NCBI RefSeq assembly: GCF_017571525.1
Contig: NZ_JAGETY010000015.1
Coordinates: 1-64,000, forward strand
DNA length: 64,000 nt
Direction: 5' to 3'
DNA from: Hymenobacter sp. BT559
GTDB lineage: Bacteria > Bacteroidota > Bacteroidia > Cytophagales > Hymenobacteraceae
Shown: positions 42,580 to 50,988 of the stretch, piece by piece
How the letters are laid out: every line of letters begins with the position of its first letter
How positions within the stretch are numbered: the first letter of the stretch is position 1
The notes under the pieces: model-generated
Databases searched by the model: none
What the model saw: the letters and a program-made list of their open reading frames with translations, nothing else
Told to the model about the DNA's origin: nothing
Program-made: the position numbers and the translations under genes

Positions 42580-42708
42580 ACTTGCCGGCCGCGGCCGGCT
42601 GGCTGGCCGTCGGTGGCACTTCGCAACCCCCGCTTCGTTCACCCCGTTTAGAACCTCGGAAGCCGGACGATAGTCCTGGCGCTTATTACTCACCCCACCC
42701 CTTTTCCG

Positions 42709-43860
42709 ATGAACACCAACGATGCAAACAACCCGATGAATTCTGGTACCGGCGCTGGCGCCAACTATGGTACCAGCAACACCGGCACTGGCCTCGGCAA
42801 TAGCGGCACTACCAGCAACGAAAGCACCAGCTACAACGCTGGCACCGACTACAGCAGCGCCACTGGCGGCAGCACTTCTTCGGACGCTAACACTTTAGAT
42901 TCTACTTCTACTAGCCCCATGTCAACGACTTCGCCCACCACCCCGACCAATTCGACCGATTCTACCTCGCGTCCTGGCGATGACTATTCGGCTACCCAAA
43001 AGGGCGGCGAAATTGCCGGTGATGCCGGTGCCGCTGTAGGCCGTGGCATCGATGCAGTACAGAACACCGCTTCGCGCGCTGGCCACGCTGTAGAGGATGC
43101 CGCTACCGGCACCCGCGACAGCTACGATGGCGACTACTCAAAAAATAATACCACTACCAACTCGATGGGTACAGACTCTTCGCGCCCCGGCGATGACTAC
43201 TCGGCTACCGCTAAAGGTGCCGCAGTAGCTGGCACGGCTGGTGCCGCTGTAGGCCGTGGCATTGATGCAGTACAGAACACGGCCTCGCGTGCCGGCCACG
43301 CTGTAGAGGATGCCGCTACCGGCACCCGCGATAGCTACGATGGTGATTACACCCACACGAGCGGCATTTTCCGCGACCGCAGTAGCGCTGAGAAAGCTTA
43401 CCAGTCGCTGCACGAGCGCGGCTACGGCAAAGACGACGTGAACCTAATGATGTCGGATGAAACCCGCAAGACGCACTTTGGTGACAACACTGCTCACACT
43501 GACCTTGGCGACAAAGCCATGGAAGGTGCTGGCGTGGGCTCGGCCATCGGTGGCACGGCTGGCGCTATCATTGGTGCTATCGCCGCCATTGGTACGTCGG
43601 TAGCCCTGCCGGGCCTTGGCCTTATCATTGCTGGCCCGCTGGCCGCTGCCCTAGCTGGTGCCGGTGCCGGTGGCCTCACGGGTGGCCTGGTAGGCGCCCT
43701 TGTAGGCTCGGGTATCCCCGAGGAGCACGCTGCTGAGTACGAAGAAGGCATTAAGAACGGCGGTATTGTAATGGGCGTGAAGCCCCGCAACGCCGAGGAT
43801 GCCAAGTATTTTGAAGAGCAGTTCCGCAACAACAACGCTGATAAAGTTTACCGCTACTAA
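42709..43860 (+). CDS. stress-type protein with internal tandem duplication and YflT-like domain
   Basis: 383 residues. The first 85 are Ser/Thr/Asn/Gly-rich and probably disordered. Two 57-residue units follow (residues 87-143 and 158-214), each with RPGDDYSAT, VGRGIDAVQNTASRAGHAVEDAATGTRDSYDGDY. Next comes a domain beginning GIFRDRSSAEKAYQSLHERGY, like the general stress protein 17M/YflT fold, interrupted by a long Gly/Ala hydrophobic hairpin (about 265-330) that could insert in a membrane, and ending EEGIKNGGIVMGVKPR. A stress role is inferred. It is monocistronic with its own terminator. Confidence 0.78.
   Translation: MNTNDANNPMNSGTGAGANYGTSNTGTGLGNSGTTSNESTSYNAGTDYSSATGGSTSSDANTLDSTSTSPMSTTSPTTPTNSTDSTSRPGDDYSATQKGGEIAGDAGAAVGRGIDAVQNTASRAGHAVEDAATGTRDSYDGDYSKNNTTTNSMGTDSSRPGDDYSATAKGAAVAGTAGAAVGRGIDAVQNTASRAGHAVEDAATGTRDSYDGDYTHTSGIFRDRSSAEKAYQSLHERGYGKDDVNLMMSDETRKTHFGDNTAHTDLGDKAMEGAGVGSAIGGTAGAIIGAIAAIGTSVALPGLGLIIAGPLAAALAGAGAGGLTGGLVGALVGSGIPEEHAAEYEEGIKNGGIVMGVKPRNAEDAKYFEEQFRNNNADKVYRY
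42967..43350 (+). repeat. in-frame tandem duplication of a 171-bp coding unit
   Basis: Units 42967-43137 and 43180-43350 are nearly identical in DNA, especially the second halves, with mostly silent differences. They are separated by a 42-bp linker coding for Ser/Lys/Asn/Thr-rich residues. Confidence 0.9.
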
Positions 43861-43881
43861 GCAGTCTTGCTTTTAGCTTTC

Positions 43882-43914
43882 AAAAAGCCTCTCCCAGCCG
43901 GGAGAGGCTTTTTT
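43882..43914 (+). terminator. intrinsic terminator
   Basis: AAAAAGCCTCTCCC pairs with GGGAGAGGCTTTTT, with a T-run, just after the stress-protein gene. Confidence 0.9.
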
Positions 43915-44214
43915 GTGGCTGCTCCTCAGTGGCTAGCCCACCTATCTGCACTATCCCTTGCAACATCTGGGCAGAATGCCTGTCTGTGGAGTACTTGCCG
44001 CCAGCCTTTGGTGTGCAGCCTGCGCTCCCTTCCCACCCGGCCCTAGCCAGCGCACACTTCCTAATGAATTATTAGTGAAGCAGTTGGCAAGATAGTTAAT
44101 ATGCCTCATGGTGCAACTATTCCTGCGAAATGCAGTTTTTAGTGCATAATTCGGGCGTGCGCTACAGAATTTATTGGTCGAACAAGTAGCTGGGCAACTG
44201 CCTGAGAAGAGCTT
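43915..44214. other. intergenic region before the efflux operon
   Basis: 300 bp without coding character. The right half (about 44060-44190) is AT-rich and presumably carries the efflux-operon promoter, but no TAnnTTTG box or clear operator palindrome was found. No regulator gene is adjacent. Confidence 0.5.
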
Positions 44215-47200
44215 ATGTGGATAGTACGGTTGGCCTTGGCGCGGCCCTACACCTTCGTGGTGATGGCGCTGCTTATTCTAATTGGGGGCGTGCTGACAAT
44301 TCAGCGCATGGCGGTCGATATTTTCCCCAACATTCCGATTCCGGTGGTGGGCATTGTCTGGACCTACGCAGGCATCTCGCCCGAGGAGATGAACCAGCGC
44401 GTGGTGATACCCGTGGAGCGGGCTATCACCACTACGGTGAGCGACGTGGAGCACCAGGAAAGCCAGAGCCTGAAGGGCATCGGTCTCATCAAGGTATTCT
44501 TTCAGCCGGGGGCTAGCCCCGATGCGGGCGTGGCGCAGCTCACGGCTATTACCCAAACGCTGCTGCGGGTGCTGCCGCCCGGCATTACGCCCCCGCTCAT
44601 TATTCGCTATTCGGCTTCTAATGTGCCGATTGCGCAAACCTCGCTCTCGTCTGAGACGCTCGGCGAGTCCGATTTGTTTGACGCGGCCAATGCGTTCATC
44701 CGGCCGGGCCTGGCGGTGGTGCCGGGCGCCTCCGTGCTGCTGCCCAACGGCGGCAAGCCCAAGCAGGTGATGGTAGACCTCGACCCGCAGAAGCTGGCCG
44801 GCAAGGGCCTCAGCGCCAATGATGTAGTAAACGCCCTCACGACCCAGAACCTGACCGTGCCCGCTGGCTCGGCCAAAATTGGCAACCGCGAGTACGACGT
44901 AAAGCTGAACTCCAGCCCCGAGGCCATCGCCACGCTCAACGACCTGCCCATTCAAACCAAGAACGGCGTCACGACTTACATCCGCGATGTGGCGTTTGTG
45001 CACGAGGGCGCGGCGGTGCAAACCAATATTGTGCGCCAGAACGGCCGCCGCACCGCCATCATTCCTATTCTAAAAAGCGGGGCCGCGTCGACCCTAGCCA
45101 TCATCGACAACATCAAGAAAACGCTGCCGAATATTCAGGCCAATGCGCCGCCGGCGCTGAATATCAAGCTGTTGTTTGACCAGTCGTTTTTCGTGCGGGC
45201 CAGCATCAAGGGCGTTATTATCGAGGCCAGCATCGCGGCGGCCCTCACGGCGCTCATGATACTACTGTTTCTGGGCTCGTGGCGCTCTACGCTCATCATT
45301 GCCGTCAGCATTCCGCTTTCTATCCTGGTCAGCATTATCGTGATGAATATTCTGGGCCAGACCCTGAATATCATGACCTTGGGTGGCCTCTCGCTGGCCG
45401 TGGGCATCCTGGTAGACGATGCCACGGTGGAAATCGAGAACATTCACCGCAACATGGGCCAGAAGAAGGGCCTGAAGCGCAGCATCCTGGACGGCGCGCA
45501 GCAGATTGCGACGCCGGCGCTCGTGGCCACGCTGGCCATTTGCATTGTGTTTGTGCCGGTGTTTTTCCTGGGTGGCGTGGCTTCGGCCATTTTTGCCCCC
45601 CTAGCCACGGCTGTGATTTTTGCCATGCTGGCCTCGTACATCCTCAGCCGGACGCTGGTGCCGACGCTGGTGATGTATCTGCTGCGCAAGGAGTTGCCCA
45701 TCTACCACGCTCAGGAGGAAGAAGATGTACCGAGCGCGCACTTCCGCAACGGCCGTGCCGTGACGCAGATAGAGCGCGACCTGGCGCGCCTGCACCACCA
45801 GCAGTTTGAGAAGGAGCACCCCAGCGGTACGCCCGAGGAAGAAGCCGAAACGCCCATCACCGACGCCGAGCGCCGGGCCAGCGAAGGCATCAAGCAAAGC
45901 TGGGTGTGGCGCATTCACGAGGGCTTTGAGCATGGGTTTGAGAAGTTTAGGGCCAGCTACACCTCGGCGCTCGACTGGGCCCTGGCCCACCGCCCGATGG
46001 TGATAACGGCCTTTGTGGTGCTATTCGTGGGTTCGCTGGGCCTTTACCCGTTCATCGGCCAAAACTTCTTCCCCACCGTAGATGCCGGGCAGCTGCGCCT
46101 GCACGTGCGGGTGCCCACCGGCACGCGCGTCGAGGAAACCGAGCTTCGCTTCCGGCAGGTAGAGGGCGTTATCCGGCAGGTTATTCCGGCCCGGGAGCTG
46201 GACCTGGTGCTCGCCAACATTGGCCTGCCGGTAGTGCCCATCAACCTGCTGCTGAGCGACAACCCCACCATCGGGGCTGGCGACGGCGAGATACTGGTAA
46301 GCATGAAGGAGGACCACGGGCCAACGGCCGCGTACATCGAGCGCCTGCGCCACGAAATTCACCGGCAGTTTCCCGACCTCATCATCTTCTTCCAGCCGGC
46401 CGATATCGTCAATCAGACCTTGAACTTCGGCCTGCCCGCGCCCATCGATATTCAGGTGACGGGCCGCGACAAAGCAGCCAATCAGCGCATTGCCGGCGAG
46501 CTCAAGAAGAAAATAAGCAAGGTGCAAGGCGTGGTCGATGCCTTTATCTACCAGGCCTTTGACCAGCCGCAGCTGCGCCTCGACATCGACCGCGTGCGGG
46601 CCCAGCAGGCGGGCCTGGCCCAGCGCGACATCGCCAACAACGTGCTCGTGAACCTGAGCAGCAGCACCCAAACCAACCCCAACCAGTGGCTGAACACCCA
46701 AACGGGCGTCAACTACACGGTAGCGGTGCAAACACCCCCTAGCCAACTCGGCAGCATCAACGAGCTGGGCAATATCACCGTGACGGGCCCCGGCCAGCCG
46801 GTGCCGCAGCTGCTCACCAACTTTGCCCAGCTGCGCCGCACCGAAACCACGGCCGTGGCCTCCGATTATAATATTCAGCGCACCGTAGACCTCTACTCGA
46901 GCGTGAGCGGGCGCGACCTGGGTGGCGTGAGCAAGGACGTGCGCCGCATCATTGCCGAGGCCGAAAAACACCTGCCCAAGGGCACGACCATTGTGCTGCG
47001 CGGCCAGGCCGAGTCAATGCGCACCTCGTTTATCGGGCTCGGGCTCGGGGTGGCCGGCGCTATCCTGCTGGTGTACTTGCTGATGGCCGTAAATTTCCAA
47101 AGCTGGCTCGACCCGCTTATCATCATCACGGCCCTGCCGGGGGCCCTAGCGGGCATCTTGTGGATGCTGTTTGTGACCCAAACCACGCTAAGCGTGCCAG

Positions 47201-47565
47201 CCCTGATGGGCGCCATTATGTGCATCGGCGTGGCCACGGCCAACTCGATTCTGCTCGTCACCTTCGCCAACGAGCGCCGCGAAGAAGAGCCCGACCTGAG
47301 CCCGCGCGACGCGGCCCTCGACGCCGGCTTCACCCGCCTGCGCCCGGTACTGATGACTGCCTTAGCCATGATTATCGGCCTGTTGCCGATGTCGCTGGGC
47401 ATGGGCGAAGGCGGCGAGCAAAACGCCCCGCTCGGCCGCGCCGTGATTGGCGGGCTGATGCTGGCCACGGTTACCACGCTGTTTTTTGTGCCCATCATGT
47501 TCTCTTACCTCAAAAAGAAAGAGGAAGCACCAGCCGAAGCTGAGCCACAAGCGCAGGCGGCCTAA
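44215..47565 (+). CDS. RND efflux transporter permease subunit
   Basis: 1116 residues of the AcrB-type RND family, which uses the proton gradient to drive efflux through a tripartite envelope channel. The N-terminal helix is followed by MAVDIFPNIPIPVVGIVWTYAGISPEEM, a classic start. GGLSLAVGILVDDATVEIENI in transmembrane helix 4 (about 395) carries the paired aspartates of the proton relay. The two periplasmic halves and a second six-helix block follow. A hydrophilic insert of about 90 residues near 500-590 lies between the halves. It is first in the operon, ahead of the adaptor and outer-membrane factor. Confidence 0.93.
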   Translation: MWIVRLALARPYTFVVMALLILIGGVLTIQRMAVDIFPNIPIPVVGIVWTYAGISPEEMNQRVVIPVERAITTTVSDVEHQESQSLKGIGLIKVFFQPGASPDAGVAQLTAITQTLLRVLPPGITPPLIIRYSASNVPIAQTSLSSETLGESDLFDAANAFIRPGLAVVPGASVLLPNGGKPKQVMVDLDPQKLAGKGLSANDVVNALTTQNLTVPAGSAKIGNREYDVKLNSSPEAIATLNDLPIQTKNGVTTYIRDVAFVHEGAAVQTNIVRQNGRRTAIIPILKSGAASTLAIIDNIKKTLPNIQANAPPALNIKLLFDQSFFVRASIKGVIIEASIAAALTALMILLFLGSWRSTLIIAVSIPLSILVSIIVMNILGQTLNIMTLGGLSLAVGILVDDATVEIENIHRNMGQKKGLKRSILDGAQQIATPALVATLAICIVFVPVFFLGGVASAIFAPLATAVIFAMLASYILSRTLVPTLVMYLLRKELPIYHAQEEEDVPSAHFRNGRAVTQIERDLARLHHQQFEKEHPSGTPEEEAETPITDAERRASEGIKQSWVWRIHEGFEHGFEKFRASYTSALDWALAHRPMVITAFVVLFVGSLGLYPFIGQNFFPTVDAGQLRLHVRVPTGTRVEETELRFRQVEGVIRQVIPARELDLVLANIGLPVVPINLLLSDNPTIGAGDGEILVSMKEDHGPTAAYIERLRHEIHRQFPDLIIFFQPADIVNQTLNFGLPAPIDIQVTGRDKAANQRIAGELKKKISKVQGVVDAFIYQAFDQPQLRLDIDRVRAQQAGLAQRDIANNVLVNLSSSTQTNPNQWLNTQTGVNYTVAVQTPPSQLGSINELGNITVTGPGQPVPQLLTNFAQLRRTETTAVASDYNIQRTVDLYSSVSGRDLGGVSKDVRRIIAEAEKHLPKGTTIVLRGQAESMRTSFIGLGLGVAGAILLVYLLMAVNFQSWLDPLIIITALPGALAGILWMLFVTQTTLSVPALMGAIMCIGVATANSILLVTFANERREEEPDLSPRDAALDAGFTRLRPVLMTALAMIIGLLPMSLGMGEGGEQNAPLGRAVIGGLMLATVTTLFFVPIMFSYLKKKEEAPAEAEPQAQAA

Positions 47566-47590
47566 CTCTATTAGCTAAAATACCGCCTAG

Positions 47591-47615
47591 CATTGCGCGC
47601 CCCCGCGAAGCAATG
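47591..47615. repeat. short CATTGC/GCAATG palindrome in the efflux operon
   Basis: CATTGC and GCAATG bracket a GC-rich centre in the 91-bp spacer between the RND permease and adaptor genes. It is a degenerate relative of the repeat at 35876-35982. Confidence 0.55.
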
Positions 47616-47656
47616 ACAACGCCGGGTTAGCGACTTGCTCCCGTTTACAATACTTT

Positions 47657-48856
47657 ATGTCAACCGAAGAAAAAACTGGCGGCACCGGCCGCTTCTGGCT
47701 GGTTATTCTCATCTTGCTTCTGGTATTTGGGGGCTTATTTCTGGTGGGGTTTCTGCCGCGCCTGCACCATAAAAAAGAGTTGGACGACGAAGCCCAACAG
47801 CAAAACACCGCCAAGCCCGTAGTGACCGTGCTGCCCGCCAAGGCCGCGCCCGACACCACCACCGTGACGCTGCCCGCCGACCTGCGCTCGAACCACGAAA
47901 CGTTTGCCTTCGCCCGTGTCAATGGCTTTGTGCAAAGCTGGACGGCCGATATCGGCCAGCGCGTGCACCGGGGCCAGGTGCTAGCCACCATCGCCACGCC
48001 CGAAATCGACCAGCAGATTGCCCAGGCCCAGGCCAACCTCAGCCTGGCCCAAAGCTCGTACAACCGCCTCACCAGCGTCAGCTTGCCGGGCGCTATCTCC
48101 AAGCAGGAGCTTGACGCGGGCAAGGCGCAGTATGCGGCTCAGCAGGCGGTGGTGCGGCAGCTGCAGGCCCAGCGTGGCTTTCGCCAGGTAGTGGCGCCCT
48201 TTAATGGCGTTGTGACGCAGCGGAATGTGGAAGTCGGCACCCTCGTGACGGGCGGCAATGCCACCGGCACGCAGCTCTTCAAGATTGAGCAGACCGACAC
48301 GCTGCGCGCTTTTGTGGATGTGCCCCAAAACTTCGTGCCCGGCATCCGGCGCGGCCTGCGGGCCGATGTGCTGGTGCCCGAGTTTCCCAATCAGCCCTTC
48401 GAAGGCCGGGTGGCCCGCGACGCGGCTTCGCTCGACGACCAGACCCGGACGCTGCGCACCGAAGTAGTACTGCCCAACCGGGGTGGTCAGCGCCAGCTGC
48501 GCGCCGGGGTATATGCTCAGGTGCGTTTCCGGCTGCCCCAAACCTCACCCAGCGTGCTCATCTCGGCCAATGCGCTGGTGCCGGGCATCGACCCCAAAGT
48601 GGCGGTGGTGCAGGATGGTAAAATCCACTTTCAGCCCCTCACGCTAGGCCGCGATTTTGGCTCGACCATCGAAGTAACCAAGGGCCTGCGAGGCGGTGAG
48701 CTGCTCGTCATCAACCCCGCCGAAACGCTGACCGAGGGCCTGGCCGTGGACACCAAGGCCGCCCCCAAACCCAGCAAGCCCGCCGGGCCGCCGCCCGCCA
48801 AGCCTCGCCCCAACGACCCCGATGCCCCGCGCGTGTCGTCGCCGGTAGCGAAGTAA
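47657..48856 (+). CDS. RND efflux periplasmic adaptor subunit
   Basis: 399 residues. An N-terminal anchor helix (FWLVILILLLVFGGLFLVGFLP) is followed by a barrel-sandwich (lipoyl-like) part with VNGFVQSWTADIGQRVHRGQVLATIATPEI, a short alpha-hairpin with repeated Gln/Ala (about 115-165), the second lipoyl half VVAPFNGVVTQRNVEVGTLV, then beta-barrel and membrane-proximal domains. The C-terminal 30 residues are Pro/Lys-rich. It bridges the RND pump to the outer-membrane channel. Confidence 0.92.
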   Translation: MSTEEKTGGTGRFWLVILILLLVFGGLFLVGFLPRLHHKKELDDEAQQQNTAKPVVTVLPAKAAPDTTTVTLPADLRSNHETFAFARVNGFVQSWTADIGQRVHRGQVLATIATPEIDQQIAQAQANLSLAQSSYNRLTSVSLPGAISKQELDAGKAQYAAQQAVVRQLQAQRGFRQVVAPFNGVVTQRNVEVGTLVTGGNATGTQLFKIEQTDTLRAFVDVPQNFVPGIRRGLRADVLVPEFPNQPFEGRVARDAASLDDQTRTLRTEVVLPNRGGQRQLRAGVYAQVRFRLPQTSPSVLISANALVPGIDPKVAVVQDGKIHFQPLTLGRDFGSTIEVTKGLRGGELLVINPAETLTEGLAVDTKAAPKPSKPAGPPPAKPRPNDPDAPRVSSPVAK

Positions 48857-48888
48857 TTAGCGGCTTGGTAGTTCGTCCAGAATCACTT

Positions 48889-48915
48889 GTCATTGCTTCG
48901 CAGGCTCGCAATGAC
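48889..48915. repeat. GTCATTGC/GCAATGAC palindrome in the efflux operon
   Basis: 8-bp perfect arms around CTTCGCAGGCTCG-type sequence, in the 89-bp spacer between the adaptor and outer-membrane factor genes. It matches the right arm of the repeat at 35876-35982 along most of its length. Confidence 0.75.
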
Positions 48916-48945
48916 AGGCGACTTTTATTAATAGCGAAAGTTAGA

Positions 48946-50487
48946 ATGCGTATTTCTGTTGCGTTGCTAGGCCTGGCACTGGGCGGCTGTGCCGTGAGCC
49001 ACTATACTTATAACCCGCCCGCCGTGCCGGTGCCCACGGCGTATAAGAACACGGCGCCCGTCGATTCACTGGGCCGGGGCCGGGCCGAGGTGCCCGCGCC
49101 GGTAGCGGCTGATACGGCCCGGCCCCGCCAGCTTGCCCAGGCTCCTGCCCTACCTGCCTGGTGGGCGATATTCAACGACACGACCCTCACGCGCCTCGAA
49201 ACCCAGGCCGCTAGCCTCAACTTTACGACCCGGGCGGCGGTGGTCCGCATCGACCAGGCCCGGGCGCAGCTGCGCGTGGCCGAGGCCCTGCGCGCGCCAG
49301 TGGTGGCGCTAGCCCCCTCGGTGTATAATACCCAGCTCTCGGCCCTGCGGCCGGTGCAGTCGTCGGTGATTCCGGCAGTGGCAGTGCAGCAAAATCAGTT
49401 TTATGTGCCGCTGAATGTCAATTACGAAGTAGACCTGTGGGGCCGGCTGCGGCGCGGGGCGCAAGCCGCCCGCGCCACCGAGCAGGCCAGCGAGGCCGAC
49501 GAGCAAGCCGTGCGCCTCTCGGTGTCGGGCGATGTGGGCAATGCCTATTTCAGCCTGCGCGGCCTCGATGCCGAGCTGCTGGTGCTCGACAGCGCCCGCC
49601 AGGCCCGGCGCTACAACGTGCAGCTCACCAACGCCCGCTTTCAGGCGGGCGTCGATAACGAAATCGGGGTGCGCCGTGCCCAGACCGAGCTTGCTACTGT
49701 GGAGGCCAGCGCCATTGAGCTGCGCCGCCAGCGCGCCGGGCTGGTGGCCTCGCTGGCCACGCTTACGGGCAAGCCGGCCAGCAGCTTTGTGCTGCCCTCG
49801 CTAGCCCCCGATTCGGTGAGTTACCAGAGCGCCCTGCCCCTGGCCGACCACGCCCCGGCGCCCGCTAGCGCGGTGCCGCCGCTGCTGGTACCGCTGCCCA
49901 GCATTCCGGCCACGCTGCCGGCTAGCCTGCTGGCGCGCCGCCCCGACCTGCGCCGCCAGGAGCGCCTGCTGTCGGCCGCCGACCTGCGCGCCGACCAGGC
50001 CCGCCTCAACCGCCTGCCCACGCTGCTGCTCAACGGCTTCATCGGGCCGCAGGCCAAGAGCCTTGGCGAGCTGCCCAAGGTCGGCAATGCCCTCACCTAC
50101 TACGTGGGCGGCGGTGTTAATATTCCGCTTTTTGACGGTGGGCGCCTGCGCGGGGCCGAGCAGCTGGCCCGCGCCCAGGGCCGCGAGCAGGAAGCCAACT
50201 ACCAAGGCGCCGCCCTCACCGCTTACCAGGAAGTCGAAACGGCCCTGGCCAACGTGCGCGCCGCCGAAGCCCAGCTAGCCGCCCAGCAACGCGCCCTCAC
50301 GGCCGCCCGCCTGGCCGGCCGCCTCACCCTGGAGCGCTACCGCCGGGGCCTCAGCGACTACTTTGCCGTGGTCGATGCCGACCGCCAAACCCTCGATGCG
50401 GCGCGCCTCGTGGTGCAAACCCAAACCACCCAACTGCGCGCCGCTGTGGCGCTGGTGCGGGCGCTGGGCGGCGGCTGGCAGCAATAG
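48946..50487 (+). CDS. RND efflux outer-membrane lipoprotein (NodT/TolC-like)
   Basis: 513 residues. MRISVALLGLALGGC is a lipoprotein signal (Cys15). Two internally similar halves of outer-membrane-efflux-protein type follow, with the paired landmarks NFTTRAAVVRIDQARAQLRVAEALRAP and RRPDLRRQERLLSAADLRADQARLNRLP, and the glycine-rich turn YYVGGGVNIPLFDGGRLRG. It forms the channel that completes the tripartite pump with the two genes upstream. The start is placed at 48946 because an earlier frame start would bury the lipoprotein signal and run through the repeat in the spacer. Confidence 0.92.
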   Translation: MRISVALLGLALGGCAVSHYTYNPPAVPVPTAYKNTAPVDSLGRGRAEVPAPVAADTARPRQLAQAPALPAWWAIFNDTTLTRLETQAASLNFTTRAAVVRIDQARAQLRVAEALRAPVVALAPSVYNTQLSALRPVQSSVIPAVAVQQNQFYVPLNVNYEVDLWGRLRRGAQAARATEQASEADEQAVRLSVSGDVGNAYFSLRGLDAELLVLDSARQARRYNVQLTNARFQAGVDNEIGVRRAQTELATVEASAIELRRQRAGLVASLATLTGKPASSFVLPSLAPDSVSYQSALPLADHAPAPASAVPPLLVPLPSIPATLPASLLARRPDLRRQERLLSAADLRADQARLNRLPTLLLNGFIGPQAKSLGELPKVGNALTYYVGGGVNIPLFDGGRLRGAEQLARAQGREQEANYQGAALTAYQEVETALANVRAAEAQLAAQQRALTAARLAGRLTLERYRRGLSDYFAVVDADRQTLDAARLVVQTQTTQLRAAVALVRALGGGWQQ

Positions 50488-50489
50488 TG

Positions 50490-50519
50490 TTGGTACATGA
50501 CTGCTGGCTTGTATGTTTG
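50490..50519 (+). promoter_or_regulatory. full promoter TTG-N19-TATGTTTG
   Basis: TTG at 50490-50492 and TATGTTTG at 50512-50519 with a 19-bp spacer is a textbook Bacteroidota -33/-7 pair. The ATG at 50513 lies inside the -7 box, so the DoxX start must be the next ATG at 50546. Confidence 0.7.
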
Positions 50520-50545
50520 CGCTAGCCTCATCAATTCACCACTTT

Positions 50546-50914
50546 ATGGCAGCGCGCAACATCATTTCCTGGGTTCTGCAAGTCCTCATCGGGCTGGCCT
50601 TTATCTTCTCGGGCGGCAATAAACTGCTGCACCTGACCGATACGGTCGATATGTTTGCCAAGCTGGGAATGCCGGCATTTGTTACGTACCTGGTGGCGGG
50701 TGGCGAGCTACTGGGCGGTATTGGGCTGCTGCTGCCGCGCTTTGTGCGGCCCGCGGCGCTAGGGCTTATTATCATCATGATAGGGGCCGTATTCATTCAC
50801 GCGACCAAAATACCGGGCGGGCTGCTCCCCAAAGGCTTGCCGGCGCTGGGTCTTTTGCTGGGCCTGGTGATTATTCTGCTGCTTCGGCGGCCGGTGCTGG
50901 CCCGGTTGGCCTAG
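50546..50914 (+). CDS. DoxX-family membrane protein
   Basis: 122 residues with four hydrophobic helices. SWVLQVLIGLAFIFSGGNKLLHL at the N-terminus, followed by GGELLGGIGLLLPRFVRPAALGLIIIMIGAVFIH, is the DoxX pattern. Members are small inner-membrane proteins linked to redox or quinone functions in some species; the role here is unknown. Its own promoter shows it is not part of the efflux operon. Confidence 0.82.
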   Translation: MAARNIISWVLQVLIGLAFIFSGGNKLLHLTDTVDMFAKLGMPAFVTYLVAGGELLGGIGLLLPRFVRPAALGLIIIMIGAVFIHATKIPGGLLPKGLPALGLLLGLVIILLLRRPVLARLA

Positions 50915-50959
50915 CGCACCGCAACATCTGGCGCCATTGGCGCTTTAGGTATTTAGTAT

Positions 50960-50988
50960 CGCCGGGTTGGTAGCCCGGCGCTTTTTTT
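50960..50988 (+). terminator. terminator whose T-run touches the exporter start codon
   Basis: CGCCGGG and CCCGGCG form a 7-bp GC stem with a 7-nt loop, then C and seven T directly before ATG 50989. Confidence 0.75.

Noticed and set aside
42967..43350. Two-unit repeat considered as a CRISPR-like array
   Set aside because: The units are 171 bp, in frame and coding, with no short spacers; it is a protein-domain duplication.
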